DNA from: an uncultured Clostridia bacterium
Lineage (GTDB): Bacteria; Bacillota; Clostridia; Oscillospirales; CAG-272
Reading direction: 5' to 3'
Length of the DNA stretch: 58,384 nt
Assembly (NCBI GenBank): GCA_944384585.1
Contig: CALWTY010000008.1
Location: 1-58,384, forward strand
Within the stretch, counting starts at the first letter, position 1; every line of letters starts with the position of its first letter. Shown here in pieces: positions 52,271 to 58,384 of the stretch. Position numbers and translations under genes: made by a program. The notes below the pieces were generated by a model. It searched no databases. It worked only from the letters and a program-made list of their open reading frames with translations, and had not been told where the DNA came from.

Positions 52271-54343
52271 TCATTTCTTGCCGGCGATGATCTTTTCCTG
52301 AATGGACTTCGGAACCTCAGCGAAGTGGCTGGGCTCCATGGAATACTGTCCGCGTCCCTGGGTTCTGGAGCGAAGCTCGGTCGCATAACCGAACATCTCT
52401 GCCAGCGGGACGAAGGCAGTGATCTGCTGCGCGCCTGCGACCGGCTCCATCGACTGAATCGATCCGCGGCGGGAGCTGATATCCCCGATGACGTCTCCCA
52501 TATAGTCGTCGGGAGTGATGACGACAACCTTCATGATCGGCTCGGTGAGGACGGGGTCCGCCTTCTTCATCGCGTCCTTGAAGGCCATCGATCCTGCGAT
52601 CTTGAAGGCCATTTCGGAGGAGTCGACCTCGTGGTAGGAGCCGTCAAAGAGGTTGACCTTGACATCGACGACATTGTAGCCTGCCACGACGCCGGTCTGC
52701 ATCGCACCCTGGATACCGGCATCGACCGCGGGGATATACTCCTTCGGGATCGCGCCGCCGACCACGGTGTTGAGGAACTCATAGCCCTTACCCGGCTCGT
52801 TGGGGGAGATGGTGATCTTGACGTGGCCGTACTGACCCTTACCGCCCGACTGACGGGCATACTTCATATCGGTGGTCGCTTCCTTGCGGATGGTTTCCTT
52901 GTAGGAGACCTGCGGCGCGCCGACGTTGGCCTCGACCTTGAACTCGCGCAGCAGTCTGTCGACGATGATTTCAAGGTGAAGCTCGCCCATTCCGGCGATG
53001 ATGGTCTGTCCGGTTTCCTCGTTGGTATAGGTGCGGAAGGTGGGATCTTCCTCCGCGAGCTTGGCGAGGGCGATTCCCATCTTTTCCTGACCTGCCTTGG
53101 TCTTCGGCTCGATGGCGACGTTGATGACGGGATCGGGGAAGACCATCTGCTCCAGGATGATCGGATGGTTCTCATCGCAGAGAGTATCGCCGGTCGTGGT
53201 GCTCTTGGTCCCGATGATGGCGGCGATGTCTCCCGCGTAGACCTTATCGATGTCCTTCCGCTCGTTGGCGTGCATCTGCAGGATACGTCCGAAGCGCTCT
53301 TTGGTGCGCTTCTCGGGGTTGTAGGCGGTGGAGCCCGCCTCGATCGTGCCGGAATAGACGCGGAAGAAGCAGAGCTTTCCGACGAAGGGGTCGGTCATGA
53401 TCTTGAAGGCGAGAGCGGCAAACGGCTCTTCGTCGCTGGCATGACGGACATCCTCCTCCTCGGTCTCGGGGTTGATTCCCTTGATGGCGGGAATATCGAC
53501 CGGAGATGGCATATAGTCGATGATGGCGTCAAGCAGCTTCTGTACGCCCTTGTTCTTATAGGAAGTTCCGCAGACAACAGGGACAAGCTGGTTGTTGATG
53601 GTCGCCTTTCTCAGAGCCGTCTTCAGCTCGTCCACGGTGAGCTCCTCGCCCTCGCAGTACTTCTCGAAAAGCGCCTCGTCGGTCTCGGCGATCGCCTCGA
53701 TCATCTGGCTGCGGTATTCCTCCGCCTTTTCGCGCATATCCTCCGGAATCGGCTCGACACGCATGTCCTTGCCCATTTCGTCGTAATATACGTCGGCTTC
53801 CATGCTCATCAGGTCGATGATACCCTTGAAGGTATCCTCCGCTCCGATCGGAAGCTGGATCGGCACGGGGTGCGATTTCAGGCGTGTCTTCATCATGTCA
53901 ATGACACGGTAGAAGTTGGCGCCCATAATGTCCATCTTGTTTACATACGCCATGCGGGGCACGCCGTACTGGTCAGCCTGACGCCAGACGGTTTCAGACT
54001 GAGGCTCAACGCCGCCCTTGGCGCAGAAAACCGTCACCGAACCATCCAGCACGCGCAGGGAACGCTCGACCTCCACGGTGAAGTCGACGTGTCCCGGCGT
54101 GTCGATGATATTGATTCGGTTATTCTTCCAGAAACAGGTGGTGGCGGCGGAGGTGATGGTGATTCCTCTCTCCTGCTCCTGCGCCATCCAGTCCATCGTG
54201 GCACTTCCGTCGTGGACCTCACCGAGCTTGTGCGTTTTTCCGGTATAATAGAGGATACGCTCTGTCGTGGTGGTCTTGCCCGCGTCGATATGTGCCATGA
54301 TCCCGATGTTTCTGGTTCTTTCCAAAGGGTATTCTCTTGGCAT
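52271..54343 (-). CDS. fusA: Elongation factor G
   Basis: Translocation GTPase, 690 residues. P-loop [15 protein letters not shown], switch [28 protein letters not shown], then domains II-V ending [33 protein letters not shown]. It reads as canonical EF-G1 rather than the ribosome-protection (TetM-type) paralogue. It lies 56 bases after rpsG and 55 before tuf. Confidence 0.99.
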   Translation of the reverse strand: MPREYPLERTRNIGIMAHIDAGKTTTTERILYYTGKTHKLGEVHDGSATMDWMAQEQERGITITSAATTCFWKNNRINIIDTPGHVDFTVEVERSLRVLDGSVTVFCAKGGVEPQSETVWRQADQYGVPRMAYVNKMDIMGANFYRVIDMMKTRLKSHPVPIQLPIGAEDTFKGIIDLMSMEADVYYDEMGKDMRVEPIPEDMREKAEEYRSQMIEAIAETDEALFEKYCEGEELTVDELKTALRKATINNQLVPVVCGTSYKNKGVQKLLDAIIDYMPSPVDIPAIKGINPETEEEDVRHASDEEPFAALAFKIMTDPFVGKLCFFRVYSGTIEAGSTAYNPEKRTKERFGRILQMHANERKDIDKVYAGDIAAIIGTKSTTTGDTLCDENHPIILEQMVFPDPVINVAIEPKTKAGQEKMGIALAKLAEEDPTFRTYTNEETGQTIIAGMGELHLEIIVDRLLREFKVEANVGAPQVSYKETIRKEATTDMKYARQSGGKGQYGHVKITISPNEPGKGYEFLNTVVGGAIPKEYIPAVDAGIQGAMQTGVVAGYNVVDVKVNLFDGSYHEVDSSEMAFKIAGSMAFKDAMKKADPVLTEPIMKVVVITPDDYMGDVIGDISSRRGSIQSMEPVAGAQQITAFVPLAEMFGYATELRSRTQGRGQYSMEPSHFAEVPKSIQEKIIAGKK

Positions 54344-54399
54344 GGGACTCTCCTTAAACTACTGTTCCGCAGGACCCTGACGTCCCCGGAATGATGAAA

Positions 54400-54870
54400 T
54401 CAATACTTGTAATGGGCGAAAGCCTTGTTGGCTTCAGCCATTCTGTGCGTCTCTTCGCGCTTCTTGACGGCACCGCCCGTTCCGTTGACGGCGTCAACGA
54501 TCTCGGCAGCGAGCCGGTCGGCCATGGTCTTTTCCCCGCGCGATCTTGCGTAGTTCACAAGCCAGCGAAGCCCCAGGGTCTGTCTTCTCTCGGGACGGAC
54601 GTCCATAGGGACCTGGTATGTGGAGCCGCCGACACGTCTTGCCTTGACCTCAAGGACAGGCATGATGTTGTCAAGCGCGGCAACGAACGCCTCAAGCGCA
54701 CTCTTGCCCGACTTTTCCTCGACGGTCTTGAATGCGTCGTAGACGATCTTCTGTGCAACACCTTTTTTTCCGTCATACATCACGTTGTTGATCAGCTTTG
54801 TGACGAGCTTGGAATTGTAAAGCGGATCCGGCAGCACATCTCTTTTTGATATCTGACCTCTTCTCGGCAC
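54400..54870 (-). CDS. rpsG: 30S ribosomal protein S7
   Basis: 156 residues. Primary 16S rRNA 3'-domain binder. [20 protein letters not shown] start, [37 protein letters not shown] and the C-terminal [11 protein letters not shown]. The GTG at 54870 is chosen because GGAGG sits eight bases upstream and the protein then begins MPRRGQ as in other species; an ATG 18 bases further upstream contains that ribosome-binding site. Confidence 0.97.
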   Translation of the reverse strand: MPRRGQISKRDVLPDPLYNSKLVTKLINNVMYDGKKGVAQKIVYDAFKTVEEKSGKSALEAFVAALDNIMPVLEVKARRVGGSTYQVPMDVRPERRQTLGLRWLVNYARSRGEKTMADRLAAEIVDAVNGTGGAVKKREETHRMAEANKAFAHYKY

Positions 54871-55058
54871 TGTACTTCCCTCCTTCATTAATAATATGAT
54901 ATCACAGGTACTCGAAAAAAACGATTCGTTTGTGCGCTGTCAGATATCGGGCTCAATATCAAAGCGGCGGAGCCGCGTCTATTTACTCCGATTCGACAAA
55001 CAAACGATTTTCCGGCGGACAATATCACCTTCCGTCGGATACCGGTCAAAAAGCAAGC

Positions 55059-55472
55059 TTACTTCTTGCCTCTCTTGGCGCCGTACTTGGAACGGCCCTG
55101 CTTACGGTTTGCAACGCCCTGTGCGTCAAGGGTGCCGCGAATGATGTGGTAACGCACACCGGGCAGGTCGCGGACTCTTCCCCCGCGGATCAGGACGACA
55201 GAGTGCTCCTGCAGATTGTGTCCGATGCCGGGAATGTAGGTCGTGGCCTCGAGTCCGTTTGTCAGTCTCACTCTTGCGATCTTGCGGAGCGCCGAGTTCG
55301 GCTTCTTCGGGCTGGTGGTTGTCACCTTTGTGCAAACGCCTCTCTTCTGCGGGGCGCTCAGGTCGGTCTGTCTGTTGGTGATGGTGTTGAAGCCGTGCTG
55401 CAGAACAGGGGACTTGGACTTGTAGATCTTTTCGGAGCGACCGTGCTTGACGAGCTGGTTAAAGGTTGGCAT
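55059..55472 (-). CDS. rpsL: 30S ribosomal protein S12
   Basis: 137 residues, decoding-centre protein. [11 protein letters not shown] start, [21 protein letters not shown] with the usual Lys residues that streptomycin resistance mutations change, [19 protein letters not shown] and the C-terminal KYGAKR. GGAGG lies six bases before ATG. First gene of the str operon. Confidence 0.98.
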   Translation of the reverse strand: MPTFNQLVKHGRSEKIYKSKSPVLQHGFNTITNRQTDLSAPQKRGVCTKVTTTSPKKPNSALRKIARVRLTNGLEATTYIPGIGHNLQEHSVVLIRGGRVRDLPGVRYHIIRGTLDAQGVANRKQGRSKYGAKRGKK

Positions 55473-55546
55473 ACCGCACCTCCTTTTCTTGAGAATTTGT
55501 TTGTCGTTCGTATAAAAGGGTTTGATTTTTATACAAAACACAATCT

Positions 55547-55576
55547 ATTATAGCACCTTCCTCAAAGCATTGTCAA
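55547..55576 (-). promoter_or_regulatory. Promoter of the str operon
   Basis: On the minus strand a perfect TTGACA (55571-55576), an 18-base spacer and a perfect TATAAT (55547-55552), about 75 bases before rpsL. No second complete promoter is clear in the 366-base gap between rpsL and pfkA apart from the pfkA one. Confidence 0.9.
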
Positions 55577-55757
55577 GGGCTTGTCACTTTATACAAGAAT
55601 TTCGGCACACTGCACATTTTTTTCTTTCCCGCTGAAACTGAAATAGCATATTTTCCCTCCGCCGTCCCGCCGCGGCGGCCGGCGGGCTTCCTTCTTCTTA
55701 TTTTCCTTCCGCCGAAATGTGTCTTTTTTTTTAATTTAAAAAAATATTGCGGGGAGG

Positions 55758-55786
55758 TTGTTGATTTTTTTTCGGAAATGTATTAT
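55758..55786 (+). promoter_or_regulatory. Candidate promoter of pfkA
   Basis: TTGTTG (55758-55763), a 17-base spacer and TATTAT (55781-55786), 53 bases before the start codon. Confidence 0.6.
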
Positions 55787-55838
55787 CATAGCATATGTTG
55801 GAAATACTATCTGTATCATAAAGGAGATGCGTCTTACC

Positions 55839-56936
55839 ATGGCTAAGCAATTCAAAAAAATCGGGATCCTCACCTCGGGCGGCGACGCGCCCGGTATGAA
55901 CGCGGCGGTGCGTGCCGTGACGAGATACGCGATCAAGCGCGGCATCGAGGTCTACGGAATATACGAGGGCTATAAGGGGCTGATCGAGGGCAAGGGGAGC
56001 ATCAAGAAATTTGCTCCGCAGGATGTCGCCAACATTATCGAAAAGGGCGGCACGATCCTGTATTCCGCCCGCTGCCTGGAGTTCAAGGAGGAGGCGGGGC
56101 TTGCCCGCGCGACGGAGGTCTGCCGCGAGTTCGGGATCGACGGCATCGTCGCCATCGGAGGAGACGGCACGTTCCGCGGTGCCTCCGATCTCTGCAAGCG
56201 GGGAATCTCCTGCATCGGCATCCCCGGCTCGATCGATAACGATATCACCTGCACCGACAATTCCATCGGCTTCGATACCGCGATGAACACCGTCGTCGAG
56301 GCGGTGGACAGGCTGCGCGACACCTGCGAGTCGCACGCCCGCTGCAACGTCGTCGAGGTGATGGGAAGAAATGCCGGCTACATCGCGCTTGAGACCGCCA
56401 TCGCCGTCGGCGCCACCGCCGTGGTGATCAAGGAGGATCTGAAGTACGACGAGGAGGCGCTCCTTGAGAAGATCCGTGCGGGACGGACGGCAGGCAAGCG
56501 CAACTTCATCGTCATCGTCGCGGAGGGCGTTGAGAATTACTCCGAGAAGCTCGCCAAGACGATCCAGGAGAAGACCGGCGTCGAGACCAAATTCGCGCGT
56601 CTGGCGCACATCGTCAGAGGCGGTTCCCCCTCTCTGGCCGACCGGCTGCTGGCGGCGCGCATGGGCGTCGCGGCCGTGGATATGCTGCTGGAGGGCAGAG
56701 AGAACGTCTTTGTCTGCGAACGCAACGGCAGAATGACCGCCGCCGATATCCAGGAGGCGATTGTCATCGATAAGATGTATAAGAGCACCTTCACTCCCTC
56801 GGTGAAATACCCGACGGAGGCGCTGGCGGCCTACTCCCCCGAGAAGGTGGAGGAGATGAAGGCGTTCTGCCGCATGAGAACGGAAGAGGTACAGGAGCTG
56901 CTGACCACCTCCGAGGATATTTCGAATTACAGATGA
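55839..56936 (+). CDS. pfkA: ATP-dependent 6-phosphofructokinase
   Basis: Committed step of glycolysis. 365 residues. GILTSGGDAPGMNAA (9-23), GGDGT at 107-111 and PGSIDND at 129-135 (the usual PGTIDND with Thr replaced by Ser). Gly at the positions where pyrophosphate-dependent enzymes have Asp and Lys indicates ATP use. VMGRNAGYIAL and HIVRGGSPS complete the fructose-6-phosphate site. About 45 residues at the C-terminus (EMKAFCRMRTEEVQELL) exceed the 320-residue bacterial type. AAGGAG lies 12 bases before ATG; ATG 55827 is too close to it. Confidence 0.94.
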   Translation: MAKQFKKIGILTSGGDAPGMNAAVRAVTRYAIKRGIEVYGIYEGYKGLIEGKGSIKKFAPQDVANIIEKGGTILYSARCLEFKEEAGLARATEVCREFGIDGIVAIGGDGTFRGASDLCKRGISCIGIPGSIDNDITCTDNSIGFDTAMNTVVEAVDRLRDTCESHARCNVVEVMGRNAGYIALETAIAVGATAVVIKEDLKYDEEALLEKIRAGRTAGKRNFIVIVAEGVENYSEKLAKTIQEKTGVETKFARLAHIVRGGSPSLADRLLAARMGVAAVDMLLEGRENVFVCERNGRMTAADIQEAIVIDKMYKSTFTPSVKYPTEALAAYSPEKVEEMKAFCRMRTEEVQELLTTSEDISNYR

Positions 56937-57012
56937 CCCGGCGGACAGCCCTTCGGCTCCTTCCGCCGCATCGATGAACACCGGATCGAACCGGGAAGGG
57001 GAGGATATTGAC

Positions 57013-58137
57013 ATGGGAATGAACCAAAACCGCTATGAGGGCGGCAGCGAGCCGATCAGAAGATATCGCCGCAAAGGAGGACAGGCCTCGCTGAAAAGCG
57101 GGATCGCCATCGCGATGACGGTGCTGATCGTCTTCGGCGCGGTGCTGTACATCATGTCGGTGACGGGGACGGGGCTTTTCCGCGATCCGACGGCGACGCC
57201 GGGAACAACGCCCGGCACCTCCTCCGGCACCGCCGAAGGAACCGAAGCGCCGACCGCGACCGACAGTCAGACCGAGCCGCCGTCGACGGAGCCCGGCACT
57301 GCGGAAGACCCGTCTGTCATTCAGTACCGGACACTTGACAAAAAGCCGGAGGACAGCGGATCGGGCCTTCTGGTGCTGGTGGACGCCGATCATATCTATC
57401 GGTTCCCCGGCGTCTCGATGGTCCCGCTGATCGGAAATCTCAAGGCGGGCTGTCAGATCGGCACGGCGCACAGCTATACGACGGAGGAGGGGACGGTGAA
57501 GGAGGATCTGATGCTCCGCTCCGATACCATCGATCAGATCAATCGGATGATCGCGCAGTATGTGGCCGATACCGGCTTTGACAAGACGATCATCACCGAC
57601 GCCTACCGCTCCTTTGACTATCAGAAGGCGCTGAGCGCCGGCAGCAGCGGCGCGGCTTCCCCCGGAAGCAGCGATTATCACACCGGCGCGACCTTCATGC
57701 TCTCGGCGTATGCCGGCGGGAAAATATACAGCCTGTCCAATCTTACCGATGCCAAGGCGTCGTGGTTCACCGAGCATATGCATGAATACGGCTTTGTCTT
57801 CCGCTATCCCTCCGACAAGAAATCGGTCACGGGCTACAATATCCCCTGGCAGATCCGCTATGTGGGCGTGCCCCATGCCACCTATATGAAGGCGAACAAC
57901 CTCTGCCTCGAGGAATATCTCAATCTGCTGGCGGAGAAGCATCTCTATGCGGCGGAGCATCTGACGGTCGACTGCGCCGACGGGATGCGGTACGAGATCT
58001 TCTATGTGGAGGGCGCTGCGGAGGGCGTGGTCAAGGTCCCGGTCCCGCAGAACCGCGAGTATCTGATCAGCGGCGACAACAAGGGCGGCTTTATCGTCAC
58101 CGTTGAGGTCGGACAGACGGCTGATACGGCGGCATGA
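57013..58137 (+). CDS. Exported VanY-like D,D-carboxypeptidase homologue with a degenerate active site
   Basis: 374 residues. Basic N-terminus (RRYRRKGGQ), membrane helix about 30-50, Thr/Pro/Gly-rich linker 58-100, then a VanY/LAS-type domain. The fold motifs are clear (TIITDAYRSFDYQKAL, SSDYHTGATFM, WFTEHMHEYGFVFRYP, RYVGVPHATYMKANN), but the zinc Asp after His223 is Met229, and the catalytic ExxH (normally EPWH) is IPWQ at 277-280. A peptidoglycan-binding, non-hydrolytic role is possible. GGGGAGG lies eight bases before ATG. It follows pfkA by 76 bases. Confidence 0.83.
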   Translation: MGMNQNRYEGGSEPIRRYRRKGGQASLKSGIAIAMTVLIVFGAVLYIMSVTGTGLFRDPTATPGTTPGTSSGTAEGTEAPTATDSQTEPPSTEPGTAEDPSVIQYRTLDKKPEDSGSGLLVLVDADHIYRFPGVSMVPLIGNLKAGCQIGTAHSYTTEEGTVKEDLMLRSDTIDQINRMIAQYVADTGFDKTIITDAYRSFDYQKALSAGSSGAASPGSSDYHTGATFMLSAYAGGKIYSLSNLTDAKASWFTEHMHEYGFVFRYPSDKKSVTGYNIPWQIRYVGVPHATYMKANNLCLEEYLNLLAEKHLYAAEHLTVDCADGMRYEIFYVEGAAEGVVKVPVPQNREYLISGDNKGGFIVTVEVGQTADTAA

Positions 58138-58150
58138 ATCGATCATACCC

Positions 58151-58190
58151 AAAAGGGAAGGCGTCCCGCGCGGGACGCCTTCCCTTTTTT
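58151..58190 (+). terminator. Terminator after the VanY-like gene
   Basis: A near-perfect palindrome with arms AAGGGAAGGCGTCCCGCG and its complement (58153-58186) is followed by TTTTTT. The A-run on the left makes it possibly bidirectional. Confidence 0.92.
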
Positions 58191-58230
58191 AGCTCCGGGG
58201 GCGGGGAAAGATGGATTTTTTCCTTGAATA

Positions 58231-58239
58231 TGGTATAAT
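58231..58239 (+). promoter_or_regulatory. Extended -10 promoter at the right edge
   Basis: TGGTATAAT, a TGn extended -10, with a second TATAAT at 58249-58254. It probably drives a gene or leader that begins beyond the window. The last bases form GACCAC/GTGGTC, the possible start of a hairpin. Confidence 0.5.
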
Positions 58240-58384
58240 GGATTCCGATATAATGACGGACGACGGCGAAAGCCCCGATCCGGCGGCATTGCGGAAAACG
58301 AGGTGACAAGTCTGAAAATAAAACTCGAAAGAAAAAGAGAGAAAATGGCATAACAAAACAGACCACCGCAAAATGTGGTCGAAA

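Noticed and set aside
58292..58342. 16-codon frame starting with GTG at the right edge
   Set aside because: It is too short and lysine/arginine-biased, with no clear function. It is more likely part of a leader for a gene beyond the window.

Overview
The window is a GC-rich, gene-dense chromosomal stretch of a Clostridia-class Bacillota bacterium, most likely an Oscillospiraceae/Ruminococcaceae-like gut anaerobe. The evidence is the Shine-Dalgarno-led genes (AGGAGG with ATG, GTG or TTG starts), a glmS ribozyme, a PyrR attenuator and an FMN riboswitch upstream of ribU. A clostridial glgB-glgC-glgD-glgA-glgP cluster and a 2-hydroxyacyl-CoA dehydratase activase gene pair point the same way. The taxonomic placement is inferred from gene content only. 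I see no rRNA, tRNA, CRISPR array, insertion sequence or prophage.

Layout. 1-5.9 kb (+): prfB, a small membrane protein gene, rqcH, then glmS behind its self-cleaving ribozyme. 5.98-16.2 kb (-): a long leftward series led by an SbcD/YhaO-like nuclease. It continues through a small membrane protein, walJ, rlmH, a WG-repeat protein, an N-acetylmuramoyl-alanine amidase, an anchored unknown protein, an endonuclease IV-like protein, a catalytically degenerate dihydroorotase homologue, a flavin reductase-like protein and an aldo/keto reductase. 16.35-19.7 kb (+): rbfA, nrnA, a putative zinc-site protein, efp and an extremely acidic protein. 19.8-26.8 kb (-): tadA, the dehydratase/activase pair, metA and metY. 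27.06-29.7 kb (+): pyrR and uraA behind an attenuator, then a helical unknown. 29.75-31.55 kb (-): a serine hydrolase. 31.75-32.6 kb (+): an Mrp/NBP35 ATPase. 32.7-36.8 kb (-): nth, thiI, thyA, folA and a frameshifted radical-SAM gene. 37.0-39.5 kb (+): zapA, a U32 family gene and dut. 39.9-49.8 kb (+): the glycogen operon glgBCDAP plus a GH13 amylase-type enzyme. 49.9-50.9 kb (-): ribU under an FMN riboswitch. 51.0-55.5 kb (-): the str operon rpsL-rpsG-fusA-tuf. 55.8-58.1 kb (+): pfkA and a VanY-like exported protein that has lost its metal site.

How the genes work together. Translation genes dominate: release factor 2, RqcH, RbfA, RlmH, EF-P, TadA, ThiI and the str operon. Carbon storage is the second theme, with ADP-glucose synthesis, polymerisation, branching, phosphorolysis and debranching-type hydrolysis in one operon and 6-phosphofructokinase nearby. 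MetA carries the residue linked to acetyl-CoA use and sits beside MetY, which gives a two-step route from homoserine to homocysteine with direct sulfhydrylation. ThyA, FolA and Dut handle thymidylate supply. PyrR and UraA form a uracil-salvage unit controlled by UMP-sensing attenuation.

I did not find a convincing complete new multi-gene system. The most unusual items are two enzyme homologues whose catalytic residues have been replaced (dihydroorotase-like and VanY-like), a radical-SAM gene broken by one base in a homopolymer, an unassigned structured intergenic region before glgB, face-to-face promoters between nth and zapA, and a very acidic cysteine-containing protein behind efp.
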